A stretch of 64,000 bases of DNA, from positions 434,001 through 498,000 of the forward strand of contig NZ_AUKJ01000016.1 in assembly GCF_000424685.1 (NCBI RefSeq), read 5' to 3'. This document shows, piece after piece, positions 48,474 through 57,212 of this stretch. A program made the translations under genes and the position numbers. The stretch's first letter is position 1, and every line of letters starts with the position of its first letter. Under the pieces are notes generated by a model. The model was not told where the DNA came from. It ran no database searches and saw only the letters and a list, made by a program, of their open reading frames with translations. The DNA is from Methylococcus capsulatus str. Texas = ATCC 19069. Lineage in GTDB: Bacteria > Pseudomonadota > Gammaproteobacteria > Methylococcales > Methylococcaceae.

Positions 48474-49739
48474 ATGAAAGCCCGTATCGAATCCGTCCAA
48501 GCCATGCCGATTTACGATTCCCGCGGCGTCCCCACCGTGCGCGTCAGGCTGACGCTGACCGATGGAACGGCGGCCACCGCCTCGATTCCGTCGGGGGCAT
48601 CCACCGGCGAGAACGAGGCCGTGGAGTTGAGGGATGGCGACCCGAAGGCCCATGGCGGCAAAGGGGTGCTGAAAGCCGTGAGCAACGTGAACGATGTCAT
48701 CGCACCCGCCGTCATGGGTTTGGAGCCCTGGCGGCAGGCCGAGATCGACCGTCTCATGATCGAGCTCGATGGCACGGCGAACAAGGAGCGACTGGGCGCC
48801 AACGCCATCCTGGGCGTCTCGGAGGCCGTCGCCGCCGCGGCGGCGAAAAGTGCGGGGCTGCCGCTCTATGCCTATCTCGGCGGGGCCGGCCAGGCGCGCC
48901 TGCCCATCCCCATGATCAACATCCTGAACGGCGGCAAGCATGCGGACAGCAGCCTGGATTTCCAGGAGTTCATGATCATGCCGGTCGGCGCGCCGAGCTT
49001 CGCCGAAGCGATGCGCTATGCAACGGAGACTTTCCAGGCATTGAAATCCATTCTCAAGGCCAAAGGCCATGCCACCAGCGTGGGGGACGAAGGCGGTTTC
49101 GCCCCCCAGTTGCAGAGCAATGACGAGGCCTGCGACCTGATAGTCGAAGCGATCACGAAAGCCGGCTATGAGCCCGGCGAGGACATCGCCATCGCTTTGG
49201 ATCCCGCCGCCAGTTCATTCCATGAAAACGGTGTTTATAGACTGACGCGCAGCGGTCAGGGGGACAAGACCAGCTCCGAAATGACCGATCTCTACCGGCG
49301 GTGGATCGACAAATACCCCATCGTTTCCATCGAGGACGGTCTGGCGGAAAACGACTGGGATGGCTTCCGCGAGCATACGGCCGTACTGGGTGAGAAAATC
49401 CAGATCGTCGGCGACGATCTCCTGGTCACCAACACCCGCTTCATCCAGCGAGCGATCGAAGAGAAAAGCTGCAATGCCGTACTGATCAAACTCAACCAGA
49501 TCGGCACCGTCACCGAGACGGTGGAAGCCATCCACCTGTGCAGGAAGGCCGGTTGGGGATTCGTGATTTCCCACCGCTCGGGCGAAACGGAAGACACCTT
49601 CATGGCCGATTTCGCCGTCGCCATGGGGGGCGGGCAGATCAAGACCGGGTCGGTGTGCCGTTCCGAACGCATGGCCAAGTACAACCGGCTGTTGGAAATC
49701 GAGTCGGACCTGGGCAAGGCCGCCAGATTTGGCCGCTAG
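48474..49739 (+). CDS. eno: Enolase
   Basis: 421 residues. Converts 2-phosphoglycerate to PEP in glycolysis/gluconeogenesis. Motifs: IYDSRGVPTVRVRLTLTDGT, SGASTGENEAVELRDGD, NILNGGKHADSSLDFQEFMI, VGDEGGFAP, the Mg ligands (ALDPAASSFHENG, SIEDGLAENDWDG, VGDDLLVTN) and the catalytic loop SHRSGETEDTFMADFAV. ATG 48474 follows AAGGAG. It lies inside the accessory block, far from the usual pyrG-eno neighbourhood, so it may be a second enolase. The sequence is complete and appears functional. Confidence 0.96.
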   Translation: MKARIESVQAMPIYDSRGVPTVRVRLTLTDGTAATASIPSGASTGENEAVELRDGDPKAHGGKGVLKAVSNVNDVIAPAVMGLEPWRQAEIDRLMIELDGTANKERLGANAILGVSEAVAAAAAKSAGLPLYAYLGGAGQARLPIPMINILNGGKHADSSLDFQEFMIMPVGAPSFAEAMRYATETFQALKSILKAKGHATSVGDEGGFAPQLQSNDEACDLIVEAITKAGYEPGEDIAIALDPAASSFHENGVYRLTRSGQGDKTSSEMTDLYRRWIDKYPIVSIEDGLAENDWDGFREHTAVLGEKIQIVGDDLLVTNTRFIQRAIEEKSCNAVLIKLNQIGTVTETVEAIHLCRKAGWGFVISHRSGETEDTFMADFAVAMGGGQIKTGSVCRSERMAKYNRLLEIESDLGKAARFGR

Positions 49740-49762
49740 GCCGACCGATCCTTGGCGCCGCC

Positions 49763-50158
49763 TTGGCAACGCATCCGGCCTTTTGCCTGCAGTGTTTCGC
49801 GCAACTACCGGAGCCCATGGAAGTGTGTCCGTATTGCGGTTCGAGCGTTGCCGACCAGCATCACGAGAGCTATGCCGCCCGGCTGATTCATGCGCTGTCC
49901 CATCCGTTGGCGGAGGTGCGCATGCGCGCGATCATTGCTCTGGGACTGCGGAGGGAGGAAGGAGCGGCCACCGCACTCCTGGCCTGTGCGTTGCGCCATC
50001 CGGTGGATGTCACCGAAGGTGTGGCCGTGGCGCAGGCCCTGGGGAATATGCTCGATTCCAGACCTGCGGTCCAGGCGTTGACCGTGCTTTCGGAACGGCA
50101 TCCCGCGCGGGCCGTGCGCCGAACCTCGCGGGCCCTGTTGCAGGCAGGCGGCAGCTGA
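49763..50158 (+). CDS. Zinc-ribbon / HEAT-like repeat protein, unknown
   Basis: About 131 residues if started at TTG 49763. A two-CxxC zinc ribbon (FCLQCF ... VCPYCGSS) is followed by alpha-helical repeats like HEAT/PBS-lyase units (ALSHPLAEVRMRAIIALGLR, then VTEGVAVAQALGNMLDSRPA). The start is uncertain: ATG 49817 has a cramped GGAG and would lose the first CxxC. The TTG keeps the ribbon whole but lacks a clear Shine-Dalgarno. The frame lies 23 nt after enolase. Role unknown; such proteins often act as scaffolds. Confidence 0.55.
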   Translation: MATHPAFCLQCFAQLPEPMEVCPYCGSSVADQHHESYAARLIHALSHPLAEVRMRAIIALGLRREEGAATALLACALRHPVDVTEGVAVAQALGNMLDSRPAVQALTVLSERHPARAVRRTSRALLQAGGS

Positions 50159-50275
50159 CGGCACGGCCATCGAGTCCCCGGCGCTTCAGGAAAGACGCTG
50201 TGGTGGGTCCAGCGGCTCGAATCCCGATCGGGATAGACCCCCATGAATGGCCGTTCAGCAACCGAAGGAGTCCAG

Positions 50276-51436
50276 ATGTTCCGGCAGGTCTTTTCGTTAC
50301 CCTCCACCGTTTGGCTGCTCGGCCTGGTCAGCCTGTTCAACGACTCGGCCAGCGAACTGGTGTATCCCCTCGTCCCGATTTATCTCGCGTCCGTCTTGAT
50401 GGCGGGTCCCCGGGCATTGGGCATCATCGAGGGCATCGCCGAGATGGTGAGCAGCCTGCTCAAGCTGTTTTCCGGGATCATCGCCGACCGGGTACACCGG
50501 GCCAAATTCCTGGTGGTCTGCGGCTACAGCCTGGCGGCGTTCTCGCGTCCTCTATTGGCATTCGCCACGGCCTGGCCCATCGTGTTGGCGCTGCGCTTCG
50601 CCGACCGCCTGGGCAAGGGTCTGAGGTCATCGCCTCGGGATGCCATGCTCGCCGCCAGTGTCTCCGGCGACCAGCGGGGCCTGGCCTTTGGCCTGCAGCG
50701 GGCCATGGACAACGCCGGCGCCGTGGTCGGGCCGCTGGTGGCGACCATGCTGATTGCGGCGGAAATGCCCATCACGGAAATCTTCCTCTGGGCGTCGCTC
50801 CCCGGTGCTATGGCGGTGTTCCTGGCCGTTTCAGTCCGGGAGCCGGCGCGGGAGATCCGGTATGACGGCAAGCCGCCCGATTGGAATCTGCAAAAACTGC
50901 CACGCGTGTTCAGGCGTTATCTCTGGGTGCTGGCGTTGTTCACGCTGGGCAACTCGTCCAACATGTTTTTGCTGCTACGCGCTCGGGAACTGGGTTTGCC
51001 TGAATACCAGGTCCCCTTGTTATGGGGCGCGACCTCCCTGGTCGCCATGCTGTTTTCCACGCATCTGTCGGGTCTTTCCGACCGTGTCGGCCGCGTACCC
51101 ATGATTTTCGCCGGATGGATGATCTATGCCCTGTTTTATTTGTGCCTTGGCCTGAACGGCTCCGGCCTTTCGCTGCTGTGGCCGCTATTCGCCTTTTACG
51201 GCCTTTTCATGGCGGCGACCGAGGGTGCGGAGAAGGCGTTGGTCGCCGATATGGCGCCGCCCGCTTTGTTGGGAACGGCTTACGGCTGGTTCAATCTGAC
51301 CACCGGAGTCATGTTGCTGCCGGCATCCTTCATATTCGGATCGCTTTGGCAATACGCCGGTCCCGTGACGGCTTTCGGCTTCGCCGCCGGATGTTCGCTC
51401 TTGGCTGCGATATTGCTGAAATTGTGGGTCAAATAA
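50276..51436 (+). CDS. Major facilitator superfamily transporter
   Basis: 386 residues, ~12 membrane helices. MFS loops: GIIADRVHRAKFLVVCGYSL between TM2 and TM3 and the equivalent GLSDRVGRVPMIFAGW in the second half. The TM1 start SLFNDSASELVYPLVPIYLA and the FADRLGKGLRSSPRDAMLA segment match a subgroup of uncharacterised MFS proteins common in proteobacteria. ATG 50276 has AAGGAG 6 nt upstream. Substrate unknown. It is convergent with a TauE-type gene across 143 nt that hold no gene I can support. Confidence 0.88.
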   Translation: MFRQVFSLPSTVWLLGLVSLFNDSASELVYPLVPIYLASVLMAGPRALGIIEGIAEMVSSLLKLFSGIIADRVHRAKFLVVCGYSLAAFSRPLLAFATAWPIVLALRFADRLGKGLRSSPRDAMLAASVSGDQRGLAFGLQRAMDNAGAVVGPLVATMLIAAEMPITEIFLWASLPGAMAVFLAVSVREPAREIRYDGKPPDWNLQKLPRVFRRYLWVLALFTLGNSSNMFLLLRARELGLPEYQVPLLWGATSLVAMLFSTHLSGLSDRVGRVPMIFAGWMIYALFYLCLGLNGSGLSLLWPLFAFYGLFMAATEGAEKALVADMAPPALLGTAYGWFNLTTGVMLLPASFIFGSLWQYAGPVTAFGFAAGCSLLAAILLKLWVK

Positions 51437-51579
51437 ACGGCATGTCGCACGATGACAGCGTTCCGGCGTCCGTTCCCGGCGCAGCCCGGGAGCTGAGATC
51501 CAGACGGCTCGGCTGAGAGCGGATCACTCGTGCCGGGGTGATCGGGCCGTTGACGCGGGGCCACACCCCAGCCATTGCA

Positions 51580-52308
51580 TCAGCCCAGGGCGCGAAGTAT
51601 CAGGACCATCCCGGCCAACGCAAGAAACCCCGCGAAAATGCGGCGGTATTTGGTCTGATCGATTTGGGTATAAAGCATCTCGTCGGTCAACAGGAAAACC
51701 AGGGCGCCGACGACCAGATAAATGCCGTTTTCGGCATAGGGTATTTCGATCTGTGACCGGCTGAAGATCCACAAGGTCAGCAGTTGCGCGACGGCGAAGG
51801 TGCCGTAGGAGGCCGCGATGGTGACTCGGGCCACATCTTTTTCGTAGTTCTTGTGATGTACCAAGGCGGTCAGGAGTGAGCCGCCGAGATTGCTGAGTCC
51901 ATGGACGATACCCATGGTGACGAAGTAGGTCTTTTCGTATTTCATCAGGGTGTCGATGGTACTTACTACGCCTGGAGAAAATTCCTTGAGAGCGATGAAC
52001 AGCAGGAAAGCTCCGATAACCAAACCGATGTTGATCCGGGTATGTGTAATCAGGAACAGGAACACGATGATGGGGGGGACGGCCAGGAAGATCACCCGGC
52101 GGTAAAAGGAAAAATCGATGTGAGCGTGGTGTTTGACGATCTGCAGCAGATTGATGGCGATGGAGATGGGGAGCAGGACGACCAGTACATCGATGAAAGA
52201 ATGGCCCAGCAGCAGTAAGATCGGCGTGCCGAACAACAATACGCCCGCACCGAAGAGGGACTGGATGATCGATGTGGCCACGACGGTAAGTACGACTTCT
52301 ACTGGCAT
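51580..52308 (-). CDS. TauE/SafE-family membrane protein
   Basis: 242 residues, seven to eight membrane helices. Features: start ATG 52308 with AAGGAGA; first repeat TSIIQSLFGAGVLLFGTPIL, later VTMGIVHGLSNLGGSLLTAL, the two halves of this family. TauE/SafE proteins export sulfite, sulfonates or other anions; the substrate here is unknown. It lies 207 nt from the DUF190 gene on the same strand. That gap contains a hairpin (CCCTCT ... AGAGAGGG, about 52363-52381) that could separate the transcripts. Confidence 0.82.
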   Translation of the reverse strand: MPVEVVLTVVATSIIQSLFGAGVLLFGTPILLLLGHSFIDVLVVLLPISIAINLLQIVKHHAHIDFSFYRRVIFLAVPPIIVFLFLITHTRINIGLVIGAFLLFIALKEFSPGVVSTIDTLMKYEKTYFVTMGIVHGLSNLGGSLLTALVHHKNYEKDVARVTIAASYGTFAVAQLLTLWIFSRSQIEIPYAENGIYLVVGALVFLLTDEMLYTQIDQTKYRRIFAGFLALAGMVLILRALG

Positions 52309-52515
52309 GAAATTCTCCTTGGTCATCGGGCGATGACTCGATCGGGTTTTTAAGCTGCGGCCCTCTATGTTTTCAGAGAGGGTTACGAACGGATACGGGG
52401 GCACTCGACGATCGCCAGTCACTCCGAGCCAGTCTCGAGCGGGGCGGGGGCACGGACCAATGAATGACCGTGCTCGCCGCGGAGACGAGCCGGACTGAGC
52501 GCTCAGGGTGTTCGG

Positions 52516-52827
52516 TCAGGGTGAGACATGTACCGTCGCATCCCAGCTCACGACATGGGCCAATACCAGGCGGTGAGTCAGTTTGTCCATGACGGCCTCG
52601 ATCCTGTCGGGCCGGTCATAGAACTCCACGATCAGCGGCAGATCGAGGGAGAGGTCGACCAGGGAAGCGGTGTGAATCTTCCCATCGGTGCTGAAGCCCG
52701 CGATACCGCGCAGCACCGTCACACCTGCGACCTTCTCTTCCTCATGGAGGAACTTGAGGAGCTTGGACAGGAGATGCTCCCCTTCGCGGAGGTAGATCCG
52801 CACGATTCTCACCGAAGCCGTTGCCAT
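52516..52827 (-). CDS. DUF190 (PII-like) protein
   Basis: 103 residues with the compact DUF190 pattern: VRIVRIYLREGEHLLSKLLK, then VAGVTVLRGIAGFSTDGKIH, DLPLIVEFYDRPDRIEAVMD. The fold is ferredoxin-like and PII-related, usually a small-molecule-binding regulator of a neighbouring transporter. It starts 18 nt after the MgtA-type P-ATPase, so it is likely co-translated with it and might regulate that pump. In other genomes DUF190 often sits beside CrcB; no crcB is here. Confidence 0.85.
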   Translation of the reverse strand: MATASVRIVRIYLREGEHLLSKLLKFLHEEEKVAGVTVLRGIAGFSTDGKIHTASLVDLSLDLPLIVEFYDRPDRIEAVMDKLTHRLVLAHVVSWDATVHVSP

Positions 52828-52845
52828 AGATAGTCCCGCGTAATG

Positions 52846-55614
52846 TCAATCGATCCGATATTTCCTGTTCAGCCAGACCTTGATCGTCTGGGTCAGCGCG
52901 ATGTAACCCGCCAAAATCAGGAACAGTACTGGCCAATAACCGCCTGGCAAGGCGGTGAAGCCGAGGTTCGCAGCCAGCGAGGAATACGGAAGCCAGATGC
53001 CGACGCAGCAGATCGCCACCGTGGTGACGAGCAAGGGAAGACTCGCCCGGCTCTCCAGAAACGGTATTTTCTCCGTCCGGATCACGTGAACGATCAGGGT
53101 CTGCGACAAGAGCGACTCCACGAACCAGCCCGTATGGAACAGCTCGGGCCGGCTCCAGGCATCGAAAACCGAGAACAAAACGAAATAGGTCAGGTAATCG
53201 AAAAGCGAGCTGACAGGCCCGACACACAGCATGAAGCGGGCTATGTGGCCGATTTCCCACTGGCGAGGCCGGTCAAGGTATTCAGGATCGACGTCGTCGG
53301 TGGCGACCGTGGTTTGCGACAGATCATACAACAAATTGTTGAGCAGGACCTGTGGCGGCGTCATGGGCAGAAACGGCAGGAATGCACTCGCACCGACCAC
53401 GCTGAACATGTTGCCGAAGTTGGAGCTGGCTCCCATTTTCAGGTATTTCACGATATTGCCGAAGACCTTGCGGCCCTCGATGACGCCGTCGTCCAGCACT
53501 TCCAGATTTTTCTCCAGCAATATGATGTCCGCGGACTCCTTGGCGACATCCACCGCACCGTCCACGGAAATGCCGACGTCGGCCTCCTTCAGAGCGGGCC
53601 CGTCGTTGATGCCGTCTCCGAGGAAGCCCACCACATGCCCCCTCTGCTGCAGCAGGCCGATGATGCGCGCTTTCTGCAGGGGTGAAAGCTTCGCGAATAC
53701 GGTGGTGGTCTCCAGCAGGTGCCCCAATTCCGAATCCGGTAGTTGCTCGATGGCGGAGCCGAGGGCCACCCGTTCCATCGACAGTCCCACGTCATGGCAG
53801 ATTTTACGGGTAACGATTTCGTTGTCCCCGGTGAGAATCTTGATGGCGACGCCGTGTTCGCGGAGTTCGGCGATGGCCGCGGCGGCACTGTCTTTGGGGG
53901 GATCGAGGAAAGCCACGTAGCCGATCAGCGCGAGCTCTTTTTCAGCGCTGGCATCGTAGGAAATTTCGGGTGTCTCGATGTCTTTGTAGGCCACGGCGAG
54001 TACCCGGAAACCTTCTTCATTCAGGGCTGCGGTCGACTCTTTCAAACGTCGACGATGAGACTCGTCCAGATCGAAACGCTCCCCCTCCGTGTCTCCATGG
54101 GTGCAGACGGCCAGCATCTCCTCCACCGCGCCCTTGCAAACCAGGCGGTGCCGGCCCGGCTCCCGTTCCAACACGACGGACATCCGGCGCCGGACGAAAT
54201 CGAAGGGGATTTCGTCGACCTTCAGCCAGTCTCCGTCGGTCTGCGGCAGTCCATCGTCGAGGGCATGGAGCAGCACGGCGTCGTCGAGCAGGTTTTTCAG
54301 GCCGGACTGGAAATGGCTGCTGAGGAAGGCGAATTCGAGCACCCGGGGACTCTCCTCGCCCCGAAGGTCGAGATGTCTCTCCAGCACGACCCGCCCCTGC
54401 GTCAAGGTGCCGGTCTTGTCGGTGCAGAGGATGTCCATGGCACCGAAATTCTGGATGGCGCTCAATTGCTTGACGATCACCCGCTTGCGGGACATCGCCA
54501 GGGCACCTTTGGCCAAATTGATGGTCACGATCATTGGGAGGATTTCGGGTGTCAGGCCGACGGCCACCGCCACGCCGAACAGGAAGGCCTCCATCCAGTC
54601 GCCCTTGGTGAACCCGTTGAGCAGGAAGACCAGTGGCACCATGACGAGCATGAACCGGATCATCAGCATGGCGAAGCGGTTGAGCCCCTGGTCGAAGGAG
54701 GTCAGGACACGCCGTCCCAGAAGGTGCCCGGCGATACTGCCAAAGTAGGTGCCGGCGCCGGTCTGTACCACGACGGCCGTGGCCGAACCGCTGACCACGT
54801 TGGTGGCCATGAAGCAGAGGTTTTTCAGCTCCAGGGGAGCGGGCGCGGTCTGCGCCGAACCGAATTTTTCCACGGGCATGGATTCGCCCGTCAGAGCGGC
54901 CTGATTGACGAAAAAATCCTTGGCCGCCAGCACCCGGACATCCGCCGGCACCATGTCGCCCGCCGAGAGATGGATGACGTCGCCCGGCGTCAAGCATTCC
55001 AGTGGGATTTCCCGGCTGACAGGCAATGCGGTACCGGTCGCGCGGCGAACCACCGTGGCCGTGGTTTTGACCAGGGCCCGCAGCTTTTCCGCTTCCAGCT
55101 TCGCGCGTCGTTCCTGCCAGAGCGACAGCAGGTTGCTCAGGACCACGATGACGGCGATCAATACCGCGGTTTTGCGATCATCCAGTGCAAAGGAGGCCGT
55201 AGCGAGGATCAGTAACAGAAGATTGAGCGGCGACCGCAGACGCATGGCCAGCTCGCTGACCAAAATCGGCCGCTTTTCCTGGCGGATTGCATTGGGACCA
55301 TGCTCGCGGAGCCGCAGTTCGGCTTCCTGCTCCGTCAGCCCCCCCATACCGGAGCCCAATTCGGCCAGGGCGGCGTCAGGACCCAGCGTTGCGATCTCCA
55401 AGAGTCTTTGACTGGTCCGGTCGGCCTGGACACCGGGAGCGGAGGGGGCTATCTCGCCCCCCGGAATGATGGTGCCCAGCTCACGGCAGTAGCGAACGGC
55501 GGCCTCGCGCAGCGCCTTCCAATTCTGCGGATCCCGAGCGACGGAACCTTGGCGGATCGCCCAATCCTGGATTTTCCGGCGGAGATCATTCTTTTCACTG
55601 TCGCTGGCGTTCAT
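52846..55614 (-). CDS. mgtA: MgtA/MgtB-type P-type ATPase (magnesium import)
   Basis: 922 residues. Cation-ATPase N-domain (LTEQEAELRLREHGPNAIRQ), actuator loop (LTGESMPVEKF), phosphorylation site DKTGTLTQ (~D398), hinge GDGINDGPALKEADVGIS, and the MgtA-specific stretch ESADIILLEKNLEVLDDGVI followed by YLKMGASSNFGNMFSVVGAS. Ten membrane helices are expected. P3B ATPases import Mg2+ with its gradient. ATG 55614 was chosen; the frame is open further upstream. There is an N-terminal extension of ~100 residues beyond typical MgtA. It forms an operon with the DUF190 gene downstream. Confidence 0.9.
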   Translation of the reverse strand: MNASDSEKNDLRRKIQDWAIRQGSVARDPQNWKALREAAVRYCRELGTIIPGGEIAPSAPGVQADRTSQRLLEIATLGPDAALAELGSGMGGLTEQEAELRLREHGPNAIRQEKRPILVSELAMRLRSPLNLLLLILATASFALDDRKTAVLIAVIVVLSNLLSLWQERRAKLEAEKLRALVKTTATVVRRATGTALPVSREIPLECLTPGDVIHLSAGDMVPADVRVLAAKDFFVNQAALTGESMPVEKFGSAQTAPAPLELKNLCFMATNVVSGSATAVVVQTGAGTYFGSIAGHLLGRRVLTSFDQGLNRFAMLMIRFMLVMVPLVFLLNGFTKGDWMEAFLFGVAVAVGLTPEILPMIVTINLAKGALAMSRKRVIVKQLSAIQNFGAMDILCTDKTGTLTQGRVVLERHLDLRGEESPRVLEFAFLSSHFQSGLKNLLDDAVLLHALDDGLPQTDGDWLKVDEIPFDFVRRRMSVVLEREPGRHRLVCKGAVEEMLAVCTHGDTEGERFDLDESHRRRLKESTAALNEEGFRVLAVAYKDIETPEISYDASAEKELALIGYVAFLDPPKDSAAAAIAELREHGVAIKILTGDNEIVTRKICHDVGLSMERVALGSAIEQLPDSELGHLLETTTVFAKLSPLQKARIIGLLQQRGHVVGFLGDGINDGPALKEADVGISVDGAVDVAKESADIILLEKNLEVLDDGVIEGRKVFGNIVKYLKMGASSNFGNMFSVVGASAFLPFLPMTPPQVLLNNLLYDLSQTTVATDDVDPEYLDRPRQWEIGHIARFMLCVGPVSSLFDYLTYFVLFSVFDAWSRPELFHTGWFVESLLSQTLIVHVIRTEKIPFLESRASLPLLVTTVAICCVGIWLPYSSLAANLGFTALPGGYWPVLFLILAGYIALTQTIKVWLNRKYRID

Positions 55615-55781
55615 CTTCTTCGGTCCGGGCTGATTCGGGTAAGCCCGAATATACCAGCATGTCTGACGGACGCCATCGCCAAAGCGTTTCCGCTCGGTCA
55701 TGGGGAACGAAACAGGAATCCTCCCTTTGCGTAAGGCAAAGGCTGAAGACGATCGGACTCTCCTTTCCCTCTATATTTCAG

Positions 55782-55862
55782 GGCCGAAAGTAGTAATCCC
55801 TGTGCCACCCCCCCAAAGGTCCTGCATGACCTCGGCACGCGGTATTTACCGCGGCCGAAAGT
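55782..55862. repeat. Direct repeat pair GGCCGAAAGT flanking a hairpin in the mgtA upstream region
   Basis: GGCCGAAAGT occurs at 55782-55791 and again at 55853-55862, 71 bp apart, each followed by a related tail (AGTAATCCCTGT and CATGCAATCTCCCCTGT). Between them lies the hairpin CGCGGTA-TT-TACCGCG (55838-55853). The region is the 271-nt gap between the MgtA-type gene and the PepSY-like gene, both on the minus strand. It could be a leader RNA or a double operator. It does not match any riboswitch I know. Confidence 0.4.
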
Positions 55863-55885
55863 CATGCAATCTCCCCTGTCGGGGC

Positions 55886-56374
55886 CTAGTCCTCCCCGTC
55901 CGTATCGGTTTCCGTTTTCACGATGGTTCCGTTTGCATCAAGCTCGAGCTCCAGCCGCTTTTTCCCATCGGCGAGTTCCACTTCATACCCACTGACGGTT
56001 CCTTTTGGGTTGAAAACCTTCTCGGCTTCCTTCACCGTGGCGCCCGGGTGCGCTTTCTTGATCGCGCTCACGACCGGTTCGGGAAGCTCGGTGGGCTTGA
56101 TCTCCTCCTCGGTTTCGATCAACGCGCCCTCGGCGCCGTAGGTCGCCTCGAGCTTCCTGCCACGATCCTCGAATTCCACTTCATACACGATCTTGCCGTC
56201 CGTGGTCTTCTCCGAATATTTGGCCTCCTTCGCCGCCGGATAGGCCTTCTGAAAAGCCTCATGGACGGCTCGAGGAACTTGCTTGGCGGACAGTTCCTTC
56301 TCCTCGCCGGCGGCCGCGAGGCCAGAGAAGTGGGCGAACGCCAAAACGGCAAGGGTCATCGGGTGAGTCTTCAT
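55886..56374 (-). CDS. Periplasmic PepSY-like (PepSY_2) protein
   Basis: 162 residues with a signal peptide (THPMTLAVLAFAHFSGLAAA). Two repeats of a ~55-residue PepSY-like unit: LSAKQVPRAVHEAFQKAYPA ... YEVEFEDRGRKLEATYGAEG, and LPEPVVSAIKKAHPGATVKE ... YEVELADGKKRLELELDANG. Very acidic. Such proteins are periplasmic and often found beside metal or stress genes; function unknown. ATG 56374 has GGAG upstream. The 199 nt before it hold no gene. Confidence 0.8.
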   Translation of the reverse strand: MKTHPMTLAVLAFAHFSGLAAAGEEKELSAKQVPRAVHEAFQKAYPAAKEAKYSEKTTDGKIVYEVEFEDRGRKLEATYGAEGALIETEEEIKPTELPEPVVSAIKKAHPGATVKEAEKVFNPKGTVSGYEVELADGKKRLELELDANGTIVKTETDTDGED

Positions 56375-56573
56375 GGAGATACTCCGCGTGTGTTGTTTAA
56401 GGTCGCGGGAAAACTTTCGGAAGCTTCGCTTCAAGATTTAGAGGTAAGTTTCGCACCGCGGGCCTTTTGTACCATCCGCGACATTAACGGAAAATTACGG
56501 GATCGCAAAAATGCAGGGCCATGACGGGGAAGCAGGTCGGGACTTGGAAACCACTCAATTCATGTGCTTTCCG

Positions 56574-57212
56574 TCATGCACCCGAGGCCTCGGTGATGAA
56601 ATGGACGCCGTAGAGGCTCACCATGACCCCGGCGATCAGGTCGAGATACTTGGCAGGAAGCCTGCGGAAGACACCGGCCTTTCCGAGCAGCAACGCAGTC
56701 ACGCCGATGACCGCTAGACCGATCAGAACGCCGGCGGTGGCGGTGGCCATGCCCTGCTTCAAGGCGATGCCCAGCCAGACCACCATGATTTCCAGCCCTT
56801 CGGCGAACATGCCCCAGAACGCCACGATGATGCCGGACCAGATCAACGGATTGCCGGCGGACAGGGCATTCGCTGCGCGCCGGCTGGACGGGTCCTCATA
56901 GACCTCGAGCGTTTCCACGGCTTCCTCGGCGACTTGGTGCGCCGCCCAGAATTCGTAGAGCAGGAACACACCGAAGCCCAGCAGCAGCAAGGCCGAGATC
57001 CAGTCCAAGGCGGTCATGGGCAGCAGCAGTCCAAGCTGCGCCAAACCGAAGGAAACGACGGCCACCGCCAAGGCGCCACCGAGGCTGCCCAAGGCGGCGC
57101 TCTGCCAGCCGTGCTTGTAGGCCACCGAACTGATGACGGTGGAGGCGATGAACAATTCGGTGAACGTCACCTGAAAGGTGACGAGGACGCCGGCCAGCGA
57201 GATTTCGCTCAT
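56574..57212 (-). CDS. COG4280-like polytopic membrane protein (distant FTR1 resemblance)
   Basis: 212 residues, about six to seven membrane helices. Two acidic intramembrane motifs face each other in the halves: TFQVTFTELFIASTVI-type FTELF and MFAEGLEIMVVWLGIALKQG. The second recalls the REGxE helix of FTR1 iron permeases with Arg missing. The pairing with a ChrB-N-like gene (overlap ATGA) is the context I associate with COG4280. Transport of a metal ion is plausible; the ion is unknown. GDT1/UPF0016 is less likely because its E-x-G-D-K/R motif is absent. Confidence 0.6.
   Translation of the reverse strand: MSEISLAGVLVTFQVTFTELFIASTVISSVAYKHGWQSAALGSLGGALAVAVVSFGLAQLGLLLPMTALDWISALLLLGFGVFLLYEFWAAHQVAEEAVETLEVYEDPSSRRAANALSAGNPLIWSGIIVAFWGMFAEGLEIMVVWLGIALKQGMATATAGVLIGLAVIGVTALLLGKAGVFRRLPAKYLDLIAGVMVSLYGVHFITEASGA

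Noticed and set aside
51437-51579. 24-codon frame after the MFS gene (ATG 51442)
   Set aside because: Very short, no ribosome-binding site, between two convergent genes.
53743-55215. 490-codon plus-strand frame opposite the MgtA-type ATPase
   Set aside because: Antisense shadow of the ATPase; the composition is that of complementary codons, with no domain.
55615-55885. Possible Mg2+ riboswitch (M-box) upstream of the MgtA-type gene
   Set aside because: I could not find the conserved M-box core; only direct repeats and a short hairpin are seen.
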